Assembly: GCA_002083405.1 (NCBI GenBank)
Contig: LVWT01000042.1
Span: forward strand, 1 to 61,281
Reading direction: 5' to 3'
Origin: Nitrospira sp. SG-bin2
GTDB lineage: Bacteria; Nitrospirota; Nitrospiria; Nitrospirales; Nitrospiraceae
DNA length: 61,281 nt
The position numbers and the translations under genes were made by a program. The notes beneath the pieces were generated by a model. That model was not told the DNA's origin and made no database searches. It saw nothing but the letters and a program-made list of their open reading frames with translations. This document shows positions 27,018 to 36,101 of the stretch, in pieces (positions within the stretch are counted from its first letter, which is position 1; each line of letters opens with the position of its first letter).

Positions 27018-28022
27018 ATGCCTGATTTGCGACGCGATCCCATTGTAGGCCGGTGGGTGATTATTTCCACCGATCGGAGCGGCCGCCCACATGACTTTGT
27101 CCCGTTACTGCCGGCCAAACCGGTGTCCACGGTTCTCTGTCCGTTTTGCCCGGGACAGGAGCGGCTGACACCGAAAGAAATCATGGCATACCGGCCGCAG
27201 CCAGCCGAGCCCAACTCGCCCGGCTGGACCGTGCGTGTGGTGCCGAACAAGTTTCCCGCTCTTCAAGTGGAGGGCGATATCGGACGGGAAGGCGTCGGGC
27301 TATACGACCGGATGAACGGCGTGGGTGCGCACGAGGTCATCATCGAATCACCGGGGCATACGGACAGCCTCGCGGATTTGCCGGCCAAAAAGATCGAAGA
27401 TGTGCTGTGGACATACCGGGACCGCATCATCGACCTAAAAAAAGATCTGCGCCTCCGCTATATCCTCATCTTCAAAAACCACGGCCCCTCAGCCGGCGCC
27501 ACGTTGGAACACAGCCATTCGCAATTGATCGCACTCCCGATCGTGCCGACCAGCGTCCTGGAAGAAATCGACGGCTGCCGAACCCACTTTGAACAGAAGG
27601 AACGTTGCATCTATTGCGACATCCTCCGGCAAGACCTCAGCGACGGCGACCGCGTCGTAGCCGAAAATCATGAATTCGTCTGTGTCACCCCTTATGCGCC
27701 TCGGTTTCCCTTCGAAATGTGGATCTTACCCAAACGCCACGCCGGCTATTTCGAGGAAAGCCAGAAGTCCCAGTTCGAATGCCTCGCGCCGATCCTATCC
27801 GAATGTCTCCGGCGCATGGACAAAGTGCTTGCCCGCCCCGCATACAATTTCATGCTGCACAGTTCACCGTTGCACGAACGGACCGGCGAGTTTTACCACT
27901 GGCATTTGGAGATCATTCCCAAGCTCACCCAGGTTGCCGGGTTTGAATGGGGCACCGGCTTCTACATCAACCCGGTCTCGCCGGAAGAATCGGCGAAGTC
28001 CCTCCGCGAGGTGGAGATCTGA
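27018..28022 (+). CDS. galT: Galactose-1-phosphate uridylyltransferase family protein
   Basis: A 334-residue HIT-superfamily enzyme that exchanges UMP between UDP-glucose and galactose-1-P. It has the opening LRRDPIVGRWVIISTDR, a CxxC zinc site CPFCPG, a second CIYC, and the active-site block with H165-S-H167-S-Q169, corresponding to the HPHGQ-type motif. The closing HWHLEIIPKLT is also typical. GGAGGG precedes the ATG at 27018. The stop overlaps an ATG (TGATG) that opens a broken copy of the cca 5-prime end, implying galT-cca was once one coupled unit. ADP-glucose phosphorylase-type activity is an alternative. Confidence 0.9.
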   Translation: MPDLRRDPIVGRWVIISTDRSGRPHDFVPLLPAKPVSTVLCPFCPGQERLTPKEIMAYRPQPAEPNSPGWTVRVVPNKFPALQVEGDIGREGVGLYDRMNGVGAHEVIIESPGHTDSLADLPAKKIEDVLWTYRDRIIDLKKDLRLRYILIFKNHGPSAGATLEHSHSQLIALPIVPTSVLEEIDGCRTHFEQKERCIYCDILRQDLSDGDRVVAENHEFVCVTPYAPRFPFEMWILPKRHAGYFEESQKSQFECLAPILSECLRRMDKVLARPAYNFMLHSSPLHERTGEFYHWHLEIIPKLTQVAGFEWGTGFYINPVSPEESAKSLREVEI

Positions 28023-28099
28023 TGCCTGTTCGTTTTCGAATCGAAGATCATGCGCTGGGCAAAAGTAGCGCTAGTGACTGTTGCGCCGAATGGCCGTAA
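28022..28099 (+). pseudogene. Relic 5-prime fragment of the cca gene
   Basis: The first 37 bases match the start of the intact gene at 29890 with only two differences. They encode the identical MPVRFRIEDHAL before the frame diverges and stops at 28099 after 25 codons. The ATG overlaps the galT stop. This is what remains of the original galT-cca junction after about 1.83 kb carrying the FG-GAP gene entered. Confidence 0.85.
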
Positions 28100-28221
28100 C
28101 ACCCTCGTGGTAATGGGGATGTAGGGGTCGTTCATAAATTGCACGTTGGTTGTAGAACGGCCGTGTCCATCTCCGACACCACGACCGCGGCTCCGGCTGT
28201 CACCGATACACACCAATCTGT

Positions 28222-29589
28222 CTACTGAGGTTGGAACACATAGACTGCACCACTGCCCGGCGCACTGTTATCCGCCTGGTTGCCATTGACCCCGGTCGCG
28301 TTGCTGGCTTCATTATATGCCCCGACCGCGAGAGTGTCGCCGACGAGCGCGATGCTGTAGCCGAAAGAGTCACCTGCTTGTCCGGTGTTAGAGGCCTTCA
28401 CATAGGCCTGCTGGCTCCACACGCCGCCTGTGCGTGTAAACACATAGACCGCGCCACTGCCGAATGCGCTGTTATCCACCTCGTTGCCATTGATCCCAGT
28501 GGCGTTGCTGTCCTCGGCGGGTGCCCCGACCGCGAGGCTGTCGCCGGCGAGCGCGACGCTGATACCGAACCAGTCATCAATTTCAGTGTTGGAGGCCTTC
28601 ACATAGGCCTGTTGGCTCCAGACACCGCCCGTGCGTGCAAACACATAGACCGCGCCACTGCTAGTCGCGCTGTTATCCGCCTGGTTGCCATTGACCCCGG
28701 TGGCATTGCTGTCCTCGCCATATGCCCCCACCGCGAGGGTATCACCGGCAAGCGCGATGCTGTAGCCGAAAGCGTCACCTTGTCCGGTGTTAGAGGCCTT
28801 CACATAGGCCTGCTGGCTCCACACGCCGCCTGTGCGTGTAAACACATAGACCGCGCCGCTGCTAGACGCACTGTTATCCGCTTGGTTGCCATTGACCCCG
28901 GTAGCGTTGCTGCCCTCGCCCGGTGCCCCCACCGCGAGGGTGTCGCTGGCGAGCGCGACGCTTTGACCCAACCAGCCACCGACCCGAGTATTCGACACCT
29001 TGAGGTAGGCCTGCTGGCTCCAGACACCGCCCGTACGTGTGAACACATAGACCGCGCCACTGCTAGTCGCGCTGTTATCCGCCTGGTTGCCATTGACCCC
29101 GGTAGCGTTGCTGTCCTCGAACGGTGCCCCCACCACGAGCGTGTCACCGGCGAGCGCGACGCTATAGCCGAACTGATCAAAAGTCTCTGTGTTTGAGGCC
29201 TTGAGATAGGCCTGCTGGCTCCACACGCCACCCGTGCGTATGAACACATAGGCCGCACCGCTGTCAGCCGCGCTGTTGTCCGCCTCATTGCCATTGACCC
29301 CGGTAGCGTTGCTGTCCTCGAACGGTGCCCCAACCACAAGAGTGTCACCAGCGAGCGCGGCGCTCAACCCGAACCGATCACTGCCTCCAGTGTTCGAGGC
29401 CTTGAGGTAACCCTGCTGCACCAACTGCGCAACGATCTCCTGCGCCGTTTGCGCACCGCCGCCTCCAGGGCACCCGGACACGAACAGACTGAGAAGGCCC
29501 ACCAACACCAGGCTGAGGAACTGTGTACCGCGTTCCGCACCCCGTGCGACAGAATGGTTCAGCAAACGGAGACCAGTGGTCATTTTCAT
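28222..29589 (-). CDS. FG-GAP repeat lipoprotein
   Basis: A 455-residue protein beginning at the ATG at 29589, with GGGAG 7 bases upstream. A signal peptide ends at a lipobox VSGC (Cys40). Six repeats of about 67 residues then fill residues 61-455. Each has the core FGxSVALAGDTLxVGAP followed by an acidic loop SNATGVNGN, SGAVYVFTRTGG and VWSQQA. This is an FG-GAP/integrin-alpha-type beta-propeller, with loops that could bind calcium. It is likely a surface or periplasmic adhesin-like protein. It sits in an insertion between galT and cca, on the opposite strand. Confidence 0.85.
   Translation of the reverse strand: MKMTTGLRLLNHSVARGAERGTQFLSLVLVGLLSLFVSGCPGGGGAQTAQEIVAQLVQQGYLKASNTGGSDRFGLSAALAGDTLVVGAPFEDSNATGVNGNEADNSAADSGAAYVFIRTGGVWSQQAYLKASNTETFDQFGYSVALAGDTLVVGAPFEDSNATGVNGNQADNSATSSGAVYVFTRTGGVWSQQAYLKVSNTRVGGWLGQSVALASDTLAVGAPGEGSNATGVNGNQADNSASSSGAVYVFTRTGGVWSQQAYVKASNTGQGDAFGYSIALAGDTLAVGAYGEDSNATGVNGNQADNSATSSGAVYVFARTGGVWSQQAYVKASNTEIDDWFGISVALAGDSLAVGAPAEDSNATGINGNEVDNSAFGSGAVYVFTRTGGVWSQQAYVKASNTGQAGDSFGYSIALVGDTLAVGAYNEASNATGVNGNQADNSAPGSGAVYVFQPQ
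28225..29409 (-). repeat. Tandem array of six about 200-bp units inside the FG-GAP gene
   Basis: The DNA itself repeats with high identity. The segment encoding SGAVYVFTRTGGVWSQQA and the SNATGVNGN loop is almost unchanged between units, while the first 15 codons of each unit vary. The array is prone to unit gain and loss by recombination. Confidence 0.85.
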
Positions 29590-29889
29590 GGCGGTACTCC
29601 CTTGGCCAATGAATAGAAACACAAACAATAAGAGTCTATCAGAATGGGAATATATGCCTAATAATGATGTGTTAGCTGTTACCAGCACATCATCAGTCTG
29701 GCTCAAGCTACCCCTTCAAGGATGGCCACGATGACACGCATCGGCACGAATCTCCACCAGTCCCACACTGGCGACACTGGGTACAGCTAATATCCAGTTT
29801 CTGCCCTTTTACAATTTCTTGCTCCATCCCCTTCCAAAGGCCTATCATTGCCCATATCAAGATTGTCTCAATAGAATTGGAAACCGTAG
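29590..29889. promoter_or_regulatory. Divergent promoter region between the FG-GAP gene and cca
   Basis: About 300 bases, visibly AT-richer than the surrounding genes. A promoter for cca is visible: TTGCCC (29849-29854), 18-base spacer, TAGAAT (29873-29878), then 11 bases to the ATG with no strong ribosome site. A small hairpin (TGATGTG at 29665 with CACATCA at 29686) lies upstream of the FG-GAP gene. Confidence 0.5.
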
Positions 29890-31272
29890 ATGCCTGTTCG
29901 TTTTCGCATCGAAGATCACGCGCTGGCTGGAACGCTCCGGCAGATTGAACAGATCATCCGCCGGGCCGGAGGGCGAACATGGGTGGTCGGCGGATCGGTG
30001 CGTGATCTGGCGCTGGGCCGTCAGCCGCGCGATTTGGACCTTGAAGTGTTCGGGATTCCTCCGGGACGCCTCCATGCGCTGCTGGGAGAACAATTCTCCG
30101 TTCAGTTCGTCGGAAAGGCCTTTGGCGTCTTCAAGCTCGCGGGCATGCCCGTCGATATTTCTATTCCCTCCCGCCTCCTCGCGGACCATGGGTCCGTATC
30201 AGGCTTGCTTCGACAGGCGGATCCCGACATGGACATCGACGAAGCGCTGGCCCGCCGCGATTTCACCATCAACGCGATGGCCTGGGACCCCGATACCCTG
30301 GAACTCCGCGATCCGTTCGACGGCCGGGCCGACCTGGCGGCCCATGTGCTGCGCCACGCGTCGGATCGCTTCACCGAAGACCCGTTGCGTGTCTTGCGCG
30401 GCATGCAACTGGCTGCACGATTCGAGCTGACTCCCGCACCGGAGACAATCGAACTATGCAAAACGTTGTCTCAAGATGGACAGCCGAACGAACGGCTGTG
30501 GGAGGAGTGGAAGAAGCTCCTGGTTCAAGGGGTCAAGCCGTCGCTGGGACTCGCCTTCTTGCGCGATACCGGCTGGCTCCGTTTCTATCCGGAACTGGCC
30601 GCGCTCCAAGGCTGCGAGCAAGATCCCCTCTGGCACCCGGAAGGCGACGTCTGGATCCATACGCTGCACTGCCTGGACTGGTTCGCCGGGGAGCGGACCG
30701 GCCGGCGGGAAGAGGATCTCCTCGTCGGGCTTGCTATCCTCTGTCATGACTTCGGCAAACCCTTGACGACCAGAGCCGACAATGGACGGATTACCTCGCG
30801 CGGGCATGAACAGGAAGGAGAGGAACCGACCAGACACTTTCTCGAACGACTGACGAACCAACAGGATGTGATCGACGACATTGTGGCTCTCGTACAATGT
30901 CACCTCAGGCCCCGCGCGCTATACGATGCGCAGGCCTCCGACAGCGCCGTGCGCCGCCTGGCAAGGCAGGTGCGACGTATCGACTGTCTGGTGCGTGTGG
31001 CGCGGGCCGATCATGCAGGGCGTCCGCCAAAGCCGTTCGACGGATTTCCCGCGGGCGAATGGCTGCTGGACCGCGCGCGCAAGCTGCAGGTCGACACCCA
31101 GGCCCCCGCCCCAATGATCATGGGCCGCCACTTGCTGGAATTGGGCGTGCCGCCCGGACCTGAAATGGGCAGGGTGCTTGACGACTGTTACGAAGCCCAA
31201 TTGGATGGGTTGTTCTCAACCCTGGAAGAGGGTCTCACCTACGCCCGGGCACAGCTCACGCTTTCTCGCTGA
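29890..31272 (+). CDS. cca: CCA-adding tRNA nucleotidyltransferase with HD domain
   Basis: A 460-residue class II nucleotidyltransferase. The head motif is GGSVRD at residues 34-39, with the metal aspartates in RDLDLEVF (Asp48, Asp50). The neck and body include RRDFTINAMAWD, FTEDPLRVLRGMQLAARF and the ERLWEEWKKLL region. A C-terminal HD phosphohydrolase domain has CHDFGKP (His286, Asp287). It repairs or adds the 3-prime CCA of tRNAs; the HD domain gives 2-prime,3-prime-cyclic phosphodiesterase or phosphatase activity in bacterial homologues. The gene is intact, but a scrap of its 5-prime end also remains next to galT. Confidence 0.92.
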   Translation: MPVRFRIEDHALAGTLRQIEQIIRRAGGRTWVVGGSVRDLALGRQPRDLDLEVFGIPPGRLHALLGEQFSVQFVGKAFGVFKLAGMPVDISIPSRLLADHGSVSGLLRQADPDMDIDEALARRDFTINAMAWDPDTLELRDPFDGRADLAAHVLRHASDRFTEDPLRVLRGMQLAARFELTPAPETIELCKTLSQDGQPNERLWEEWKKLLVQGVKPSLGLAFLRDTGWLRFYPELAALQGCEQDPLWHPEGDVWIHTLHCLDWFAGERTGRREEDLLVGLAILCHDFGKPLTTRADNGRITSRGHEQEGEEPTRHFLERLTNQQDVIDDIVALVQCHLRPRALYDAQASDSAVRRLARQVRRIDCLVRVARADHAGRPPKPFDGFPAGEWLLDRARKLQVDTQAPAPMIMGRHLLELGVPPGPEMGRVLDDCYEAQLDGLFSTLEEGLTYARAQLTLSR

Positions 31273-31486
31273 CCGGAGAAGCCGTTGTTCGTCTCTCGCA
31301 GCTCGGACGTTTCTGGTTACGAGTTCCGGGTTTCGAGCCGCCGAACCCATCTCACAACGTGTGACCCGAAACTCAAAGCCCGGGACTCCTATCAAGCTAC
31401 CGTGTTTGCCTCTGTCCCTTTGCCCCTTGCCTCTCACCAGCCGCCGGCCCTTGCCCGACGATCTCCCGGAAGCATATGATGCGACG

Positions 31487-31684
31487 ATGCAGGTTCAACT
31501 CAGCCATCCCTCCCGCACGGTAGAGATCAAAGGCCCGAAACGGGCAAAGGATGTCCTACGCGAATTGAATCTCGTAGTCGAAGCGCACTTGGTCATTCGC
31601 GGGGATGAATTGGTCACTGAAGACGAGATGCTTGCCGACCAGGATCACATCGAAATCAGGCCGGTCATCTCGGGCGGAACATAG
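31487..31684 (+). CDS. MoaD/ThiS-family sulfur carrier-like protein
   Basis: A 65-residue beta-grasp protein with KAKDVLRELNL-type spacing (KRAKDVLRELNLVVEAHLVI), GDELVTEDEML, and the end DHIEIRPVISGGT. Ubiquitin-like sulfur carriers end in a Gly-Gly that is adenylated and thiocarboxylated; here one threonine follows the pair. Either it is trimmed first or the protein is a non-canonical member. The start is the ATG at 31487; GGAAG at 31468-31472 is rather far upstream. It follows cca by 214 bases, and a role in tRNA thiolation or cofactor sulfur transfer is open. Confidence 0.75.
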   Translation: MQVQLSHPSRTVEIKGPKRAKDVLRELNLVVEAHLVIRGDELVTEDEMLADQDHIEIRPVISGGT

Positions 31685-31704
31685 ATCGAAGAGATGACTT
31701 CCGT

Positions 31705-32598
31705 TTACCTGGTGGCGATCACCAGCGTGCCGTTCTCGATCCGGACCGATTCGATCTGAGGCGGGAGCTGAAACGTCTCCCGATTCTGGGGCGACTCGAA
31801 CAGTTGCTGGGCGACGCGATCGAGCGTCGACGAGGGAATAGGCAAAGAGCCCAATTTGCCTGCAGTAGGTTTCAATCGAATGAAACCGTCGCGAGTTTCG
31901 ATCGTCCCGTCGAGTTGCAGAGAAATCTCTTTCCCATAGAGTACGAACAACGCATAGGCCTTCAGTTGGTTGCCCGTCAGATTCATCCGCACGTCCTTCA
32001 ACGCAGACTGAACCTCCTGGACCTCGGCCTCATGGCCGGCAGGCACAGGAATGCCGGCCTGCCACGCTTGGTGTGTGGATGCAATCGCCAGATTATCCCG
32101 CATCCATTGATTCAACTCGGCTTCGTTGAGTGTGGTGGAGTGTGAGTGCCCCGCCTGCACGGCGATCTGAAGCTGTGCCATCTTGTCTGCGACTCGATCG
32201 GCTGCTTGCGGATCGGCTTGAATCGGCAGCGGCGGGGCCTGACGAAGAATCAGCAGCAAGACCCCGGCAGTCAGCGTCAATGAAATCCACGGCAGAATGC
32301 GAAGCAGACGAGACCGGAGCCCCGGTGTCGCCGGCTGCACCGCAGCCGCTGCAGCCGGAACCGGCGCTTGTTCAGCCGCCTGAGCAGATGGTTTGAACTT
32401 CGAGAAGATCACTCCACATCGCCGGCACTCCGCCCCCTCTTCCTGCTCGAAACGGCACTTGGGGCACGTGAACGCCGCACGCTCTTGTGATAAGGGGGAT
32501 TGCAGCCGCATAGAGCAACTGTAGTCCAGGGGAGCGTGGCGCGCAAAGCATTCCTGGAAATAGTCGCATGCAGGCGATCGTCCTTCAGAAGGCAACAC
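31705..32598 (-). CDS. Zinc-ribbon membrane-anchored protein of unknown function
   Basis: A 297-residue protein. A cysteine/histidine-rich N-terminus (ACDYFQEC, then a Cys in DYSCSM) is followed by a zinc ribbon TCPKC...CRRCGVIFSKF at about residues 44-67. A proline/alanine linker leads to one membrane helix (ILPWISLTLTAGVLLLIL). The C-terminal domain carries AELNQWMRDNLA and ISLQLDGTIETRDGFIRLKPTAGKLG. The start is a GTG at 32598 with only a weak ribosome site. The topology suggests a cytoplasmic zinc ribbon and a periplasmic beta-rich domain. Function unknown. Confidence 0.68.
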   Translation of the reverse strand: MLPSEGRSPACDYFQECFARHAPLDYSCSMRLQSPLSQERAAFTCPKCRFEQEEGAECRRCGVIFSKFKPSAQAAEQAPVPAAAAAVQPATPGLRSRLLRILPWISLTLTAGVLLLILRQAPPLPIQADPQAADRVADKMAQLQIAVQAGHSHSTTLNEAELNQWMRDNLAIASTHQAWQAGIPVPAGHEAEVQEVQSALKDVRMNLTGNQLKAYALFVLYGKEISLQLDGTIETRDGFIRLKPTAGKLGSLPIPSSTLDRVAQQLFESPQNRETFQLPPQIESVRIENGTLVIATR

Positions 32599-32832
32599 TT
32601 GGCCATCGCAGGCTATCAGCTACACAGCCTATCGTCCTGTCCGCTGTATGGTTCTTCACACGAGTAGCAGAAATTCTGCTCTGAGCCTTGCGTTATCGGT
32701 GTATGTGTTTTCTTTCTTCCACAGGCACAAGCATTGCTCTGCAACATGAAGGACGCAGGAATCCATGCCTAGCATGCACTCGCCAAATTTCCGAGTACAG
32801 CCATCGGCACTGGAAACGTAGGGAGGCTGCAC

Positions 32833-34155
32833 GTGACCTTGGACAGACGCTTTTACACATCCGAATCCATAGCCCGACTTTTTTCTCATGCCATGAAATG
32901 TTTAGTCACATTAACCATCACGGCAACCGTCATGTTTCTTCCGCCACAGTCTCAGGCGTTGGCCCTCACAACCAGTCCATCCTCACTCAGCTTTTCCGGA
33001 ATTCAGGGAGGAGTCACTCCACCGGCACAAGCCATCACATTCTGGAAGGGCAACGATCGGACTAGAACCTGGACTGCGACTTCAGGATCCGCCTGGATGA
33101 CGGTATCCCCGTCGTCCGGAACGATTTCAACGGAGCGCGACCAACTTACGGCGAGCGTCGATTTGACCGGACTTTCAGCTGGAAATTACTCGACCAACAT
33201 CGTCATTGCAATCACCGGGCTGAAAGGCCACAGAAATCTGACCTTGATTCCAGTCACTCTTACCATCACAGGCACCACGTCAGCGACTCCAAGTATTTCG
33301 CTTACTCCCACAGCACTGAGTTTTTCAGGAATCGCGGGCGGAATCGCCCCTGCAGCACAGTCGATGAGTCTTAGAAATCCGACCGGAGGAACGTTGTCGT
33401 GGAGCATGAGCAGCAATGCCGCTTGGCTGAGCCTTGCACCGGCTTCCGGCACGACGACGACAGAATCAGACTCGATTTCAGCCGGTGTCAACCTGACCGG
33501 ACTCGCGGCCGGCACGTATACGGCAGCCATCACTGTTTCTGCTACGGAAGCAACCAATACCCCGCAGGTCATTCCCGTTTCCCTCACGGTCAGTCCTGCT
33601 CCCACTGCTAGTCCGGTCATCGGGCTCAGTGTCAGCAATATGGCATTCACGGGAACTGCGGGAGGGTCCAATCCGGCAACCCAATCCCTCACAATCTCGA
33701 ATACTGGAACAGGGACATTATCTTGGACAGTTGGAGACAACGCCGCCTGGCTCACACTTTCTCCAACATCAGGCACCAACGCCGGCACCGTCTCGGCAAG
33801 CGTCAACCTCAGCGGGCTTGCAGCCGGCACCTACAGCGGCGCCATTACGGTTTCCGCCACCGGGGCGACAAGCAAGACCATCCAGGTCACGCTGGCCGTC
33901 AGCTCAACAACCTCGACAAACGGATCAGCCACCTTGAGTTGGACAGCCAATACCGAGAGCGACCTTGCTGGTTATAAAGTTTATAGGGGGACTCAGTCAG
34001 GCGTCTACGGCACATCGATTGCGGTGGGCAATGTCACGACCTATCAATTCACGAATCTGGCGCCTAATACGACCTATTTCTTTTCCATCACAGCCCTTGA
34101 TACGGCCGGCAATGAGAGCGTACCGTCCTCGGAGGTCAGCAAGAGCGTCTACTAG
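32833..34155 (+). CDS. Secreted BACON-like/fibronectin type III repeat protein
   Basis: A 440-residue protein. I chose the GTG at 32833 because AGGGAGG lies 6 bases upstream. A signal segment (CLVTLTITATVMFLPPQSQALA) is followed by three repeats of about 90-100 residues. Each has LSFSGxxGG near the front, a WSMSSNAAWLSLAPASGT core and NLTGLAAGTYTAAITVSA at the end, as in BACON-type domains. A single Fn3 domain closes the protein (LSWTANTESDLAGYKVYRG ... YFFSITALDTAGNES). Such proteins bind carbohydrates or act as extracellular adhesins. Expression context is a single gene. Confidence 0.82.
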   Translation: MTLDRRFYTSESIARLFSHAMKCLVTLTITATVMFLPPQSQALALTTSPSSLSFSGIQGGVTPPAQAITFWKGNDRTRTWTATSGSAWMTVSPSSGTISTERDQLTASVDLTGLSAGNYSTNIVIAITGLKGHRNLTLIPVTLTITGTTSATPSISLTPTALSFSGIAGGIAPAAQSMSLRNPTGGTLSWSMSSNAAWLSLAPASGTTTTESDSISAGVNLTGLAAGTYTAAITVSATEATNTPQVIPVSLTVSPAPTASPVIGLSVSNMAFTGTAGGSNPATQSLTISNTGTGTLSWTVGDNAAWLTLSPTSGTNAGTVSASVNLSGLAAGTYSGAITVSATGATSKTIQVTLAVSSTTSTNGSATLSWTANTESDLAGYKVYRGTQSGVYGTSIAVGNVTTYQFTNLAPNTTYFFSITALDTAGNESVPSSEVSKSVY

Positions 34156-34217
34156 CAACCGTGCCCTCACGAAACACTTCAACAGCAAACGGATGCGCCG
34201 CATGGCCGGTTGCAGGT

Positions 34218-35669
34218 TTAGAAATTGACACGCAGATTGATCGAACCGACGTGGTAGGTTGTTTGATACCTTCCGTTGACGACTCCCGGGATGGCGACCG
34301 GATTCGCATTGCCGCTCACATTCCGCGGCTCGTACAGATTAACCTGGTACGCCAGATCCACCCCGATCGCGCTCGGCCAGAACGCCGGACCCTGTTCCAT
34401 GCTGCATGGGAACAATCCAAGAAACCGTCCATTGCCTTTGCACAACAACCCCAGCCCTCCCGAAATGGCCTGCATATCGGAATCGGGAACCGTCGGCGAG
34501 AAGGATCGGTCTGGAATCGGCGTTTGAGAATGCCAATAGCCTCCGCGCACCGCCACCTCCCAATCGGGCAGCACGGTCGGTTGCAGCCATTTGTACTCCG
34601 TCCCGATCATGATCGTATAGGTGCTCCGCCAGTTCTGTGGATTGGAAATCGTGGCACCCGTCGACAAATGCACGTCAAGATTGCGCACCGACCTCCATCC
34701 CGTATAGTCGACGTCGAGTTCCAATTTCCATTCCCGCGCTGCATCCCGGATCGGCCATACGGCAATACCCCCCGTAAAGATCTGCGGCAGTACCAGCGTA
34801 GTCGACGCATCTGACACACGCACTCCGTTCGCGAGAAACTGGCCATCCAAATGAAGGGTCGCCTGGCTGCGATACACCAGACCTACGTTGATCAGCGGCC
34901 GACCGGCTCCGTTCCGCAACGGGGTATAGAGCGCGCTCACGTTGAATCCGGCTGCCGTATCGCTCCCGTTGATCTCCACGGGTGTTCCGGGCGGGGGCAA
35001 GCCCGGCCCGCCAGACGAATTGAATCTGGTCACTAACTGTCCTTCACCCAAAAAACTCGCGAACGTATAGATATCCGCGCCGAGCCCAACCGACAATTGG
35101 TCATTCAGCTTATACGCAAGAGTCGGTTTGATATCGATCAGGGGCAGCGCTTGGTACGTCACCGCCGTAGCGAAGGGACTGTTATTCGGATATCCGTACA
35201 GGACTCCGAACGGCGAGACCAGGCCGATCCCCACAGAGACATTTTCCAGTGCAGCCACCCCGGTTTGTTTCAGATTCGCCGTAAGATAAAAATTGCTCGG
35301 AGGCGGATACGCCACGACCCCTCCAAAATCTCCACGGGCTGTCGCTCCGGACGGACTCGTGTAGTCGGTTCCCCCGCCGATCAACAACGTTCCGGCGCTG
35401 CTTTGAATGCCTCTCAACTGAGTCATTCCGGCAGGATTGAAATAGACGGCCGAAGGATCGTCCGCCTGTGCCGTGAAGGCGCCGCTTTGGCCGGTCGCGG
35501 ACGCGCTCTGATCGAATATCCGAAACGCGCCGGCGAAGACGACGGCGGGGCTAACTACGATCAGCAACAGAGCGCCAGCCCCTGCCAATCTCAGCCGATT
35601 CCTCAACCGGGCATATCCAACTCCGCTCAACCATCCGGTCTTGCCGGTGCGTATCGTCCACGGGTGCAT
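34218..35669 (-). CDS. FadL/TodX-family outer membrane transport protein
   Basis: A 483-residue beta-barrel protein with a signal sequence ending near VVFAGAFRIFDQ. The diagnostic FadL start is AFRIFDQSASATGQSGAFTAQADDPSAVYFNPAGMTQLRG, shown here in shortened form as NPAGMTQLRG. The C-terminus alternates residues and ends in aromatic NLRVNF, typical of barrel insertion. AAGGAGG lies 8 bases before the ATG at 35669. FadL-type channels import long-chain fatty acids or other hydrophobic compounds by lateral diffusion. It is divergent from the acyl-ACP-reductase-like gene, a possible lipid link. Confidence 0.9.
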   Translation of the reverse strand: MHPWTIRTGKTGWLSGVGYARLRNRLRLAGAGALLLIVVSPAVVFAGAFRIFDQSASATGQSGAFTAQADDPSAVYFNPAGMTQLRGIQSSAGTLLIGGGTDYTSPSGATARGDFGGVVAYPPPSNFYLTANLKQTGVAALENVSVGIGLVSPFGVLYGYPNNSPFATAVTYQALPLIDIKPTLAYKLNDQLSVGLGADIYTFASFLGEGQLVTRFNSSGGPGLPPPGTPVEINGSDTAAGFNVSALYTPLRNGAGRPLINVGLVYRSQATLHLDGQFLANGVRVSDASTTLVLPQIFTGGIAVWPIRDAAREWKLELDVDYTGWRSVRNLDVHLSTGATISNPQNWRSTYTIMIGTEYKWLQPTVLPDWEVAVRGGYWHSQTPIPDRSFSPTVPDSDMQAISGGLGLLCKGNGRFLGLFPCSMEQGPAFWPSAIGVDLAYQVNLYEPRNVSGNANPVAIPGVVNGRYQTTYHVGSINLRVNF

Positions 35670-36101
35670 TCGTCATGCCTCCTTTCAAGATCGCTCCGAC
35701 CAACTAATAAGCGCGAAATACGGTTTCGACCTGCCCCATCGGGAATCCCGCACATCCATGGGCTTCCAGCGGCTTCTTAACAATCTGCAACCTATAGATA
35801 GCAACAAGGCGCTGATCCGGCTATCAATTTGAGAAAGTGCGCACGCCGGGCCGGCAGAGTCTTCGGCCGGTACCATTCAGCCCTATATCCAGTCCGTATG
35901 GCTTTATTCGATACATCCTTTCGTTTCGTTGACAATCCATGTGTCCCATAACATAGTAAGACCTGTTCTCCATGTTTCGCACAGACCAGAGCGCACGGCA
36001 GCGGTTGGTTTACACGAATCGCAATTCCTAATCAGTTGACCTCGGCATGTCTCACGGCATGGCGAGTACATGAGACATTCTGTCTTAATCAGGAGGGAGC
36101 G
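35670..36101. other. Gap between divergent genes
   Basis: About 430 bases between the FadL-type gene and the PilZ/reductase fusion. It must contain both promoters. The ribosome sites AAGGAGG (minus, near 35680) and AGGAGGG (plus, 36091-36097) are clear. I see no gene and no strong repeat. Confidence 0.55.

Noticed and set aside
28225..29409. Regular repeats resembling a CRISPR array
   Set aside because: Units are about 200 bp and in frame with an FG-GAP protein; there are no spacers or cas genes.
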